From the IMG/VR virus record IMGVR_UViG_3300017760_000055, positions 1 through 29,482 of that record: a stretch of 29,482 bases of DNA, one strand, 5' to 3'. This DNA is from a virus. The position numbers and the translations under genes are program-made. This document shows, piece after piece, positions 1 through 7,134 of the stretch (positions are counted from its first letter, which is position 1; each line of letters opens with the position of its first letter). The notes below the pieces were generated by a model. It was not told the DNA's origin, did not search any database, and saw only the letters and a program-made list of their open reading frames with translations.

Positions 1-1452
1 AGCAATGTTCACAATCACAAATCCACCAATGCAAGAAAAAATTACATGGAAGCCAGAGGAGTACCAAGACGACTTTCTCGACGAGGAATTAGCGAGAGAG
101 TCTGCGAGGAATATGGCATCACCACTGACGGAGAACTCCTATGCTTCCATTATCGAGATGGCACTGGACATCTTATTGGAATAAAAACTAAATCCAAAGA
201 CAAACAATTTCGATATGAAGGAGAATCGGATGGCCGGTTCTTTGGTCAACACCTATTCCGACATGCAGGCAAGAGAGTTGTCATTACGGAGGGTGAGATT
301 GATGCTGCTACGTGCAGAGAGGCGCTCCCGACGTGGGAGATGGTATCCCTGCCATATGGCGCAGCGTCAGCAAAGAAATCAATTCAAAAAAATTATGAAT
401 GGTTGGAGAACTGGGATGAAATATGCCTGTTCTTCGACAATGACGATGCAGGCCGTCAGGCAACGCAGGAGGCAGCTGCAGTGCTGCCACCCGGCAAGGT
501 CACGATTGCTGACCTCAAGGGCTACAAGGACGCCTCTGAGGCGGCACAAGACAGCAATCTTGAGGCGGTTCGAGAGGCTATTTGGAATGCTAAGCCGTAC
601 AGACCTGACGGAATTGTCGATGGAAAGTCTTTACTTTCACTTGTAATTGAACCACAACAAGATTACATTCATGAATATCCCTACAGTGGATTACAAGAGA
701 AGCTACACGGGATCAGGCGAGGAGAGCTTGTCACGATTACTAGCGGCTCTGGTCAAGGAAAGTCATCCGTCTGCCGTGAACTTGCAACTTACCTCCTCTC
801 TAAAGGGGAGCGAGTTGGGTACGTGGCACTTGAGGAGTCAAACAGAAGGACAGCACTAGGACTCATGTCCTCTGCTAGCGGTAAACAATTTCACATAGGA
901 ACCCATGAACGATCTGATCTCACCGAAGCATATCAAAACACTCTTGCTAACTGGAATCTCTTTCTTTTCGATGGCTTTGGTAGCTTCGATCCTGACAACA
1001 TACTCAGCAAGATTAGATACCTTGCTGCTGGACTCGACTGCCGGGTTGTATTTCTAGATCACCTATCCATTCTGCTTAGTGGTCTTGATGGAGACGAACG
1101 CAAAATGATAGATAACACCATGACTAAGCTCAGATCATTGTGCGAGGAGACTGGTATTTCTATGTTTTTGGTATCACATTTACGAAGACCACAAGGGGAT
1201 AAAGGACACGAAGATGGAGCAAAAGTATCACTTGGACAGCTGCGAGGAAGCCACTCAATTAGTCAACTTTCTGACGCAGTTATTGGACTCGAACGAGATC
1301 AACAGAGTGGACCTGAACACGCTGATACAACAGTGCGAATCCTTAAAAATCGCTACTCAGGCGAAACTGGTATCGCGTGTGTATTGAATTACGACAAAGA
1401 AAAGTGCAAGTTTAATGAAACAAAAACTTTCGACGCATCCACAGATTTTTGA
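1..1452 (+). CDS. DNA primase-helicase, T7 gp4-like (5' end outside window)
   Basis: T7 gp4 unwinds DNA at the fork and makes primers. The reading frame is open from base 1, and the first in-window Met is at 46. Numbered from that Met, the TOPRIM primase motif EGEID is at residues 82-86 with a second acidic patch FFDNDDAGR downstream. The Walker A motif GSGQGKSS is at 234-241, followed by VVFLDH (Walker B) and a helicase motif ending in LRGSHSISQLSD. The C-terminus is acidic and ends DASTDF, like the T7 gp4 tail that contacts the polymerase. The zinc-binding domain expected at the N-terminus is not visible, so it is either upstream of the window or absent. The Met at 46 sits close to where T7 starts its short helicase form, gp4B. 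Confidence 0.93.
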   Translation, partial: SNVHNHKSTNARKNYMEARGVPRRLSRRGISERVCEEYGITTDGELLCFHYRDGTGHLIGIKTKSKDKQFRYEGESDGRFFGQHLFRHAGKRVVITEGEIDAATCREALPTWEMVSLPYGAASAKKSIQKNYEWLENWDEICLFFDNDDAGRQATQEAAAVLPPGKVTIADLKGYKDASEAAQDSNLEAVREAIWNAKPYRPDGIVDGKSLLSLVIEPQQDYIHEYPYSGLQEKLHGIRRGELVTITSGSGQGKSSVCRELATYLLSKGERVGYVALEESNRRTALGLMSSASGKQFHIGTHERSDLTEAYQNTLANWNLFLFDGFGSFDPDNILSKIRYLAAGLDCRVVFLDHLSILLSGLDGDERKMIDNTMTKLRSLCEETGISMFLVSHLRRPQGDKGHEDGAKVSLGQLRGSHSISQLSDAVIGLERDQQSGPEHADTTVRILKNRYSGETGIACVLNYDKEKCKFNETKTFDASTDF

Positions 1453-1471
1453 ATCACCGCATCAACAAGCG

Positions 1472-1630
1472 ATGTTGACGCGACAATTAATTTCTAATTT
1501 TCGTGGATCAAAATTACGAAAACCAAATCCACCTACCGCTGAAATGGTAGAGAAAGCACAATTTATCGATAAAACTTACATCTGGAAACATGCTGGTGTT
1601 CGACCTGGAGACGAACGGTCTTCTCAATGA
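1472..1630 (+). CDS. Possible small basic protein between primase and polymerase
   Basis: An open frame fills the 137-base gap between the primase-helicase and the polymerase. It could start at ATG 1415 (71 residues, overlapping the primase end) or at ATG 1472 (52 residues). The shorter form begins MLTRQLISNFRG, is rich in Lys and Arg, and ends 41 bases inside the polymerase exonuclease ORF in another frame. I recognise no domain and see no clear ribosome binding site. T7 also carries small genes (4.3 to 4.7) at this position, which makes a real gene plausible. It could equally be a chance open frame. Confidence 0.35.
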   Translation: MLTRQLISNFRGSKLRKPNPPTAEMVEKAQFIDKTYIWKHAGVRPGDERSSQ

Positions 1631-2105
1631 TGTTACCCGCATCCACTGTCTTGTTATCTACGATAGTGAGACTGACCAAACAATGGTTTACAACGACGAA
1701 GGTTCTGAAGAACCCATTGTTCGTGGGATTCAAAACCTTGAGACTGCAGACGTCATTGTCGGACATAACGTCATCGGCTATGACATCCCAGTTATCAAAA
1801 AAATTCATCCTTGGTTTACACCAACCGCCTTGGTCATTGACACCTTACTTTTGTCACGGTTATATCACCCGGACATGATGTCGATTGATAAAAGAAGGAA
1901 TGTTAAACACATGCCTGGTCAACTTTATGCAAGACATAGTCTTGAATCATGGGGTTACAGACTAAGTGAATACAAAGGAGAATTTGGTAAAACTGCTGAC
2001 TGGAAAGAATGGTCAGAAGAAATGCAGGACTACTGCAAACAAGACGTCAACGTTACTAAACAATTATGCGACCACTTCCACCCCTACCTGAGTGGGTTGC
2101 GTTAG
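1590..2105 (+). CDS. DNA polymerase, 3'-5' exonuclease part (split gene)
   Basis: This is the proofreading domain of a family A, T7 gp5-like DNA polymerase. All three exonuclease motifs are intact: Exo I FDLETNGL with D5 and E7, Exo II VGHNVIGYD with D65, and Exo III YCKQD with Y148 and D152. The start at 1590 fits because the protein begins MLVFDLE, and T7 polymerase likewise begins at its Exo I strand. The ORF ends by reading out of frame: after HFHP it runs into YLSGLR and a TAG, while the family-like continuation (LPEWVALEHKVA) lies in the -1 frame from about 2084. One extra C in the CCCC run at 2081-2084 would join it to the next ORF in a single gene of about 581 residues. No classic -1 slippery heptamer is visible. 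Confidence 0.85.
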   Translation: MLVFDLETNGLLNDVTRIHCLVIYDSETDQTMVYNDEGSEEPIVRGIQNLETADVIVGHNVIGYDIPVIKKIHPWFTPTALVIDTLLLSRLYHPDMMSIDKRRNVKHMPGQLYARHSLESWGYRLSEYKGEFGKTADWKEWSEEMQDYCKQDVNVTKQLCDHFHPYLSGLR

Positions 2106-3334
2106 AGCACAAGGTTGCTCAATTACTTACAGAGCAAGAACAACATGGATGGTATTTCGATGAGCAATCTGCATGGAAACTTGCATCGTCTCTCACACAA
2201 GAACTTCAAGATCTTGAAAAAATACTTCGGCAACGCCACCCTGACGTCGCAGGAAGTGAATTCACTCCAAAGCGAGATAACAAGACTAGCGGCTACATCA
2301 AAGGAGCAGCCTTCACACGACTCAAAGAACTAAACCCCACATCACGGGATCATATTTCATGGATATTGCAGCAATACTATGGCTGGAAGCCGACGAAGTT
2401 GACAGCTACTGGGAAGCCTATCGTAGACGAAGTTATTCTGACCGAGATTGGATCAGAAATTTCTATGATGTTTGCGAGATGCTTGACGGTAACGAAAATG
2501 CTTGGGATGCTCTCGAACGGCGTGAACGCATGGCTGAAGCTAGTTACGAAACATAATCGCATACATCACCATTGTTCTATAGCAACATCCACACATCGAT
2601 GCGCCCACAGACGTCCAAATTTGTCGCAAACCCCGAGTGATAATGAATTTAGAAAGTTATTCCAAGCATCCCCTGGTCAAGTTATGGTGGGTGCCGATCT
2701 TAGTTCTATCGAGCTTAGGATGCTCGCCCACTACCTCGGAAAGCATAGTTCCGAGTTTGGAGATACCCTCCTCAATGGAGACATCCATCAAGTCAACGCT
2801 GATCGAGTTGGAGTCAGTAGAAGAGCAATTAAAACAATTACCTATGCCTGGTGCTACGGTGCTGGAGATGAAAAAATAGGTCATAGTTTTGACCCACAAC
2901 TATCATCAGCCCAAGCTAAAAAGAAAGGGAAGGAAATCAGAGCAGCATTTGTAAAAGCAATTCCTGGTATGCCTCAACTGTTAGCTGATATTGCTGCTGC
3001 TGCTCAACGTGGATACGTGAAAGCAATCGACGGTAGGAAGATCATCCTAGAAAGCCCTCACAAGGCATTGAACTACGTTCTGCAGTCATCTGCCGGTGTG
3101 ATTTCGCGCAGGTGGATGCTAATTAACCAAGAGACAATACAAGAAACTAATCTTTGTTGTTCTCAACTAGCCTACATTCATGACGAATTACAATTCGAGT
3201 GCGAGCCAAAACACTCAAAAGATTTGGCAACATCCCTGGTATATAGCGCTGCAGCGGCTGGCGAATACTACAACATGCGACTCCCAATCGCAGCAGAAGC
3301 AAAAATCGGAAACAACTGGGCAGAGGTACACTGA
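2066..3334 (+). CDS. DNA polymerase, palm-fingers-thumb part (split gene)
   Basis: This is the polymerase domain of a family A, T7-like enzyme. Motif A is GADLSSIELR with catalytic D211. Motif B is RRAIKTITYAWCYGAGDEKIG with K256 and Y260; the Tyr is the residue that in T7 permits efficient dideoxynucleotide use. Motif C is YIHDELQ with catalytic D373. The ORF overlaps the exonuclease ORF by 40 bases, and ATG 2066 would give MRPLPPLPEW before the homologous region starts. The thumb segment between the LRQRHPD region and NPTSRDH is roughly half as long as in T7, where it holds the thioredoxin-binding loop, so processivity may be obtained differently. The stop is followed directly by the exonuclease gene. 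Confidence 0.9.
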   Translation: MRPLPPLPEWVALEHKVAQLLTEQEQHGWYFDEQSAWKLASSLTQELQDLEKILRQRHPDVAGSEFTPKRDNKTSGYIKGAAFTRLKELNPTSRDHISWILQQYYGWKPTKLTATGKPIVDEVILTEIGSEISMMFARCLTVTKMLGMLSNGVNAWLKLVTKHNRIHHHCSIATSTHRCAHRRPNLSQTPSDNEFRKLFQASPGQVMVGADLSSIELRMLAHYLGKHSSEFGDTLLNGDIHQVNADRVGVSRRAIKTITYAWCYGAGDEKIGHSFDPQLSSAQAKKKGKEIRAAFVKAIPGMPQLLADIAAAAQRGYVKAIDGRKIILESPHKALNYVLQSSAGVISRRWMLINQETIQETNLCCSQLAYIHDELQFECEPKHSKDLATSLVYSAAAAGEYYNMRLPIAAEAKIGNNWAEVH

Positions 3335-4093
3335 ATGAAGTTATTGGTAGACGCAGACTTCATTGTCTATAAGTCTTGCGCTGCCGCTGAAACAGAAATT
3401 GACTGGGGTGATGATGTTATCCTAGTAACCAGTAAATTTAGCGATGCGTACAAAAATGTTCAAAAAGAACTATATAGGATAAAGAACCAGTTTATGTGGG
3501 ACACACCTGAACTGATGTTATTTTTCAGTGACTCAAAAAATTTCAGGAAGAAAATTTACCCTGATTACAAGGGACATCGAAACAGGAAAAAGCCCTGTGG
3601 ATATAGACGAGTTATTGAAAACCTAAAAGATGAATATGACGTTGTCAGACTACCAGAACTAGAAGCAGATGATGCCATGGGTATTTATGCAACAGCTAAC
3701 CCTGGAAACATTATTGTTAGTCCTGATAAAGACATGCGTCAGATACCTGGACGTTTGTACAACTTAGATGAAACGTTCACAATCACGCCTCAAGACGGTG
3801 CTAGATGGCATCTTATTCAAACGCTAGCTGGTGACCAAACAGATGGTTACAGTGGTGTTCCTGGAATAGGTGTTAAAAAAGCTGTGGCATTGTTTGAAGA
3901 CAAGGGCTACAGCTGGGAAACTGTCGTTGAAGCATTTAAGAGTAAGGATCTTACAGAAGAGGATGCCTTATTGAATGCAAGGCTTGCTCGAATCCTTACT
4001 AATAATGATTATGACACTTCCAATAAACGAATCATCCATTGGACCCCCACCTCCAGTTATCGAATTGACACTGGAACAGCAGTTCAAACTTAG
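3335..4093 (+). CDS. 5'-3' exonuclease, T7 gp6-like
   Basis: T7 gp6 degrades host DNA and removes RNA primers. This 252-residue protein has the FEN/PIN-type layout: N-terminal LLVDADF (D6, D8), FFSDSKNFRKKIYPDYKGHR at 63-82, the acidic motif EADDAMG at 110-116, SPDKDM around 129-134, and a helix-turn-helix/H2TH DNA-binding segment GDQTDGYSGVPGIGVKKA at 166-183. The stretch from WHLIQTLAGD to GYSG matches T7 gp6 closely. The start ATG directly follows the polymerase TGA. The last 25 or so residues, after the ARIL...NNDYD segment that ends T7 gp6, are poorly conserved, and their DNA is shared with the next gene in another frame. Confidence 0.9.
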   Translation: MKLLVDADFIVYKSCAAAETEIDWGDDVILVTSKFSDAYKNVQKELYRIKNQFMWDTPELMLFFSDSKNFRKKIYPDYKGHRNRKKPCGYRRVIENLKDEYDVVRLPELEADDAMGIYATANPGNIIVSPDKDMRQIPGRLYNLDETFTITPQDGARWHLIQTLAGDQTDGYSGVPGIGVKKAVALFEDKGYSWETVVEAFKSKDLTEEDALLNARLARILTNNDYDTSNKRIIHWTPTSSYRIDTGTAVQT

Positions 4094-4280
4094 AAAGATT
4101 GATGATTACCTAGCAATGGCTAGTAAAGAGGACATCGTTACTGTCTTTGTAGCATTACAAAGGCAGAACTTTGCCCTTTCAAATACTGTTACTAACTTAG
4201 TAAAAAAATGGCCAATTCACCCATTCACTACACCAGAGGAGACATCGAAGTCTGGGGTTTCATCAGAGACCAAGGACTAA
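4011..4280 (+). CDS. nblA-like: NblA-like phycobilisome degradation adaptor
   Basis: NblA is a small helical adaptor that brings phycobilisome proteins to the host Clp protease. From ATG 4011 the product has 89 residues. The hallmark ELTLEQQFKLR at about residues 18-28 matches the first helix of NblA (LEQQF.LR), followed by a Ser-Lys-Glu turn and a second helix with VALQRQNFALSNT, matching the L.RQ..... region of NblA. The NblA-like part ends near KKW at 65-67, and a low-complexity tail overlaps the next gene. Upstream in-frame ATGs exist at 3975 and 4005, but they add only residues that overlap the exonuclease and are not NblA-like. The call rests on motif recognition in a very short family; a phage-specific protein that resembles it by chance is possible. 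Confidence 0.62.
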   Translation: MTLPINESSIGPPPPVIELTLEQQFKLRKIDDYLAMASKEDIVTVFVALQRQNFALSNTVTNLVKKWPIHPFTTPEETSKSGVSSETKD

Positions 4281-4504
4281 ACTATTTTAGAGGCAATGCT
4301 ATTAAATATATTTGCCGAGCCGGTTTCAAAAGTCCTCACACAGAGGTTGAGGACATTAAAAAAGCTATCCACTATCTTGAAAATGAGCTACACCACGCAT
4401 TGCACCAAAGCGAGTTTGAGCGATCAAGCACAGGAGTTTCGTTCCGCCTACGGAATGCAGAACTCATGGGACAACCGGACTATGCAACGGGATTTGATCG
4501 TTGA
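4208..4504 (+). CDS. DUF3310 domain protein (T7 gp1.7-related domain)
   Basis: The N-terminal half carries the DUF3310 pattern: HYTRGDIEVWGFIRDQG, then NYFRGNAIKYICRAG, then EDIKKAIHYLENEL. The same domain occurs in T7 gp1.7, a protein linked to nucleotide metabolism, and is common next to nucleotide genes in phages. The product has 98 residues. The last 30, from about FERSSTG, are not part of the domain, and their DNA overlaps the start of the MazG-like gene. The gene starts inside the end of the NblA-like ORF. The exact biochemical role of this version cannot be told from sequence. Confidence 0.8.
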   Translation: MANSPIHYTRGDIEVWGFIRDQGLNYFRGNAIKYICRAGFKSPHTEVEDIKKAIHYLENELHHALHQSEFERSSTGVSFRLRNAELMGQPDYATGFDR

Positions 4505-4760
4505 AGAGTTCCAAGAATTTATACAATCAATGCGTGAAGGATATGAACAGGAAATAAAAGAACTTGCAGATCTTGTTTATGTCTGTTTTCAATACGCAGA
4601 AAATATGGAATGGGATCTGGAAATAGCATTAGATCGTGTCCATAAATCAAACATGTCCAAGCTTGGTTTGGACGGTAAACCTATCCGCCGTAAAGACGGC
4701 AAAGTCCTTAAAGGACCAAACTATCAACCACCTGTATTAAACGATCTAGTCAATGCCTGA
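4383..4760 (+). CDS. mazG: MazG-like nucleoside triphosphate pyrophosphohydrolase
   Basis: MazG-type enzymes cleave (d)NTPs to monophosphates and pyrophosphate. The start at ATG 4383 gives 125 residues; an earlier ATG at 4296 would add 29 residues with no family likeness that overlap DUF3310. The metal-binding pattern EExxE...ExxD is visible as E41, E42, E45, then E60 and D63 (ELADLVYV). The C-terminal part has VHKSNMSKL and DGKVLKGPNYQPP, typical of phage and bacterial single-domain members. In cyanophages MazG is often proposed to adjust nucleotide or alarmone pools, but its natural substrate is not shown here. It overlaps the following reductase gene by eight bases (ATGCCTGA). Confidence 0.85.
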   Translation: MSYTTHCTKASLSDQAQEFRSAYGMQNSWDNRTMQRDLIVEEFQEFIQSMREGYEQEIKELADLVYVCFQYAENMEWDLEIALDRVHKSNMSKLGLDGKPIRRKDGKVLKGPNYQPPVLNDLVNA

Positions 4761-6135
4761 ACTTATCTCTAGAACTGGCCGGGTTCAATCCTGGATGGAC
4801 GACCCAGAAGGACGTCTCCCCGTGTCGTGCACGGTATTTGTTGTTGAAAATGAAATGGAAGGACCAAATGGAATCGAAGCGAGCTGGAGATTTGCTAGTC
4901 ATGCTCTACGCAATGGAGCGGGATGCGCAATCCATCTATCAAGGCTTGACCCCCGAGGCTACGAGAGAACATCAGGGGTTGTGGCGTCTGGTCCAGTATC
5001 ATTTGGGCGCATCTATTCAGGCCTTAACGAAACTCTCAGGCGAGGAGGTAAGTACAAGAATGGGGCGATAGTCCTTCATCTTGATGCTTCTCATCCTGAC
5101 ATTGAAGAATTTATTGAGGCTCCTCGTGACTATCTTCCGTGGGTCAAACGGTGTGTCAACATCTCACCAATGTGGTGGGATGGTATGCATGACACAACAA
5201 AACAAAAACTACTCCGTGGTATTGCTGCGGGAGACATCTGGTTAAACAAAGTAAAATACGATGACTATGGAAATCGAATTAGGGGAAATGTCTGCCTTGA
5301 AGTATACCTGCCCTCACGCGGAACATGCTTGTTGCAACATGTCAACCTCTCTGCCTGTGAATTCAACACAATCCCTGAAGCTTTTGTTCAAGGTATGCAG
5401 GAACTGTGTCAACTCCACACTAATACTGGTGTCGGCGATACAGGCGAATACCTCACACCCGAAACAGACAGACAAGTTGGTCTTGGAATGCTCGGACTGG
5501 CAAACCTTCTTCGAAGGGTTGGAGTTTCCTATTCCCAGTTTGGAGACGCCCTAGAACAATATAATAATGGAGAAAAGAAAGTATCCCCCGCATATGAGCT
5601 TGCTTCACAGCTCGCTAAAGGCATCCAGCAGGCTGCCAAAATTGCAAGGGATAACAACATGGACAGAGCCTTTGCAATCGCCCCTACAGCGTCTTGCAGC
5701 TACCGCTCAAAGGGTCTTGATGGCTTTACTTGTACTCCTGAGATCGCTCCACCTATTTCTCGTACTGTTGATCGAGACAGTGGGACATTTGGAGTGCAAA
5801 CTTACAGCTACGGTGACGTAGAAATTGCATCTGAAGTCGGCTGGGATGCGTACAAAAAAGTAGCCGATAATATTATGATATTGCTAGAAAAGACTGGACT
5901 TCTTCATGGGTATAGCTTCAACAGTTGGAGCGACGTCGTCACATATGACGAGACCTTTATCGAAGAGTGGCTTAAATCGCCCCAGACTTCCCTCTACTAC
6001 TCACTCCAAGTAATGGGTGATGTACAAGATAAGTCAAGTGCGTTCGCTGCTTTAAGTGAAGAAGAAGTTGATGATTATCTTGCAAACCTATTCATGGAGT
6101 CACCTATTGAACCTCAATGTGATTGCCAAGAATGA
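4753..6135 (+). CDS. nrdA: Ribonucleotide reductase alpha subunit, class I type
   Basis: This is the catalytic subunit that reduces ribonucleotides to deoxyribonucleotides. Visible active-site elements are C26 in LPVSC, the N179-x-C181-x-E183 triad in GNVCLEVYLP, the partner cysteine C202 in NLSAC, and the PTASCSYR loop. A tyrosine pair, Y415-Y416 in SLYYSLQ, matches the radical-transfer tyrosines of class I enzymes, and the downstream gene is a beta subunit, so class I is preferred over the class II label often given to such cyanophage proteins. At 460 residues it is much shorter than bacterial NrdA and lacks an N-terminal ATP cone, so activity regulation by that domain is absent. The tail ends CDCQE, probably the redox cysteines. 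Confidence 0.88.
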   Translation: MPELISRTGRVQSWMDDPEGRLPVSCTVFVVENEMEGPNGIEASWRFASHALRNGAGCAIHLSRLDPRGYERTSGVVASGPVSFGRIYSGLNETLRRGGKYKNGAIVLHLDASHPDIEEFIEAPRDYLPWVKRCVNISPMWWDGMHDTTKQKLLRGIAAGDIWLNKVKYDDYGNRIRGNVCLEVYLPSRGTCLLQHVNLSACEFNTIPEAFVQGMQELCQLHTNTGVGDTGEYLTPETDRQVGLGMLGLANLLRRVGVSYSQFGDALEQYNNGEKKVSPAYELASQLAKGIQQAAKIARDNNMDRAFAIAPTASCSYRSKGLDGFTCTPEIAPPISRTVDRDSGTFGVQTYSYGDVEIASEVGWDAYKKVADNIMILLEKTGLLHGYSFNSWSDVVTYDETFIEEWLKSPQTSLYYSLQVMGDVQDKSSAFAALSEEEVDDYLANLFMESPIEPQCDCQE

Positions 6136-6845
6136 ACCCTTATCAAAAACTAATTAGCCGGAAACGGAAATGGACACCTGTTAAACCAACAGCAGGTAAA
6201 TGTAAAGAAGGTGCAGAGGAAGCAATCCTCCGTGCCTTAGCACTCCGCCACATGGAACTACCCGTAGGAGATTTTATTACCGATGCTCTGTCATCTGAAG
6301 TACCGCCACTCGCCAGAGAGATACTACACAGTAACGTTATCGATGAAGAAAACCACGACCTGGCACTTGGTTACGTTTCCGAGTCTTACGGCGTCGATGA
6401 ACAAGCTGAGAAAGAAGCGATCAGAATCAGAGATGCGTGGATTGCGCATCCTGATCACACGATCACCAAAGCAATGGTTGCCGAGCGTGCAGTTTTCTTT
6501 GTTCTACTACCATTCTTTCGCCGTAATGGTAACGACGGTATGCGAACAGTATCAGCGGACATAAGTAGAGATGAACAAATTCACGTTGCTACCAATAGTA
6601 TTGTTCATCGGGAGTTGGGGCTTGATATCTCTCCTAGTCTTGATAAACTCCGCAAGGCAACTATCCATTGGGTGATGCAACCCTTGGGTAAGAATGCCTC
6701 AAAACATTTGGACCAAAAATTTTGGCTAGATGCATCGGACAACCTGATGTATCAAGGCAAAGCACCCGAACTTAGCGACACAAAAGCAGGACGTATGCCT
6801 GCATTCTTTGAACACAGTAATGTAAACCTCCCGCAGTACGCTTAA
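6132..6845 (+). CDS. nrdB: Ribonucleotide reductase beta subunit lacking the radical tyrosine
   Basis: This is a ferritin-like small subunit that should hold a dinuclear metal centre and supply the radical to the alpha subunit. The start is ATG 6132, which overlaps the alpha stop as ATGA and gives 237 residues. Ligand candidates fit the class I spacing: E42, then E72-x-x-H75 (EENH), E118 (AERAVFF) and E148-x-x-H151 (DEQIH). In standard NrdB the radical Tyr lies four residues after the first ligand His; here that position is L79. The subunit therefore probably uses a tyrosine-independent cofactor. It is short compared with bacterial NrdB (about 340-375 residues). Tight coupling to the alpha gene supports a shared complex. 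Confidence 0.82.
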   Translation: MNPYQKLISRKRKWTPVKPTAGKCKEGAEEAILRALALRHMELPVGDFITDALSSEVPPLAREILHSNVIDEENHDLALGYVSESYGVDEQAEKEAIRIRDAWIAHPDHTITKAMVAERAVFFVLLPFFRRNGNDGMRTVSADISRDEQIHVATNSIVHRELGLDISPSLDKLRKATIHWVMQPLGKNASKHLDQKFWLDASDNLMYQGKAPELSDTKAGRMPAFFEHSNVNLPQYA

Positions 6846-6949
6846 TGAAATGGTTTATTGCTTCCTTGATTGGCATTCTTTGTTTTATACAGGCATACCA
6901 TATTCATTGGCATAAGCACTGTCCTAAATGTGAAATTTGTGAGTATTAA
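6845..6949 (+). CDS. 34-residue membrane peptide with cysteine motif
   Basis: This tiny gene is coupled on both sides by TAATG: its ATG overlaps the beta-subunit stop, and its own stop overlaps the next ATG. The product starts MKWFIASLIGILCFIQAY, a probable single membrane helix, and ends in a His/Cys-rich tail HKHCPKCEICEY with CPKC and CEIC. The tail could bind metal or act in thiol exchange. Its place after the reductase makes a link to electron supply imaginable, but nothing in the sequence proves it. No homologue is recognised. Confidence 0.65.
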   Translation: MKWFIASLIGILCFIQAYHIHWHKHCPKCEICEY

Positions 6950-7134
6950 TGACTACTTCTATCAACATGCTTGAAGTCTTCGGTATGGAAGCTAGAGCTG
7001 TACTAACTGAAATGGAAGAGATGTTTCCACCACCATCTCCGCTTCCTAATGATTCTATTAATGAAATTATGTACCGCTCTGGTCAACGTTCTGTTGTTGA
7101 GTGGTTAACCAACCGACTGGAAAACGATGGCTAA
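6949..7134 (+). CDS. Small hypothetical phage protein
   Basis: The product has 61 residues and begins by TAATG overlap with the membrane peptide gene. It is acidic in the N-terminal half (TEMEEMFPPPSP) and has a C-terminal segment EIMYRSGQRSVVEWL that looks like a conserved short motif I associate with proteins at this position in marine T7-like phages. That association is from memory and is not a functional assignment. It has no signal peptide or membrane segment. It overlaps the next gene by eight bases, so it is probably translated together with it. In T7 this interval holds virion-associated small proteins. Confidence 0.7.
   Translation: MTTSINMLEVFGMEARAVLTEMEEMFPPPSPLPNDSINEIMYRSGQRSVVEWLTNRLENDG

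Noticed and set aside
215-646. 143-codon + strand frame within the primase-helicase
   Set aside because: It lies wholly inside a gene with clear motifs; the product is Arg-rich with no recognisable pattern.
2073-2090. Canonical -1 ribosomal slippery heptamer at the polymerase junction
   Set aside because: The zero-frame codons CAC CCC TAC do not give the X XXY YYZ pattern; only a plain C run is present.
5001-5013. Second Syn5-like promoter (ATTTGGGCGC)
   Set aside because: It lies in the middle of the reductase gene, misses the CACC part, and fits the codons of the protein.
4753-6135. Class II (adenosylcobalamin) reductase
   Set aside because: A beta subunit follows directly, and a Tyr-Tyr pair for radical transfer is present near the C-terminus.
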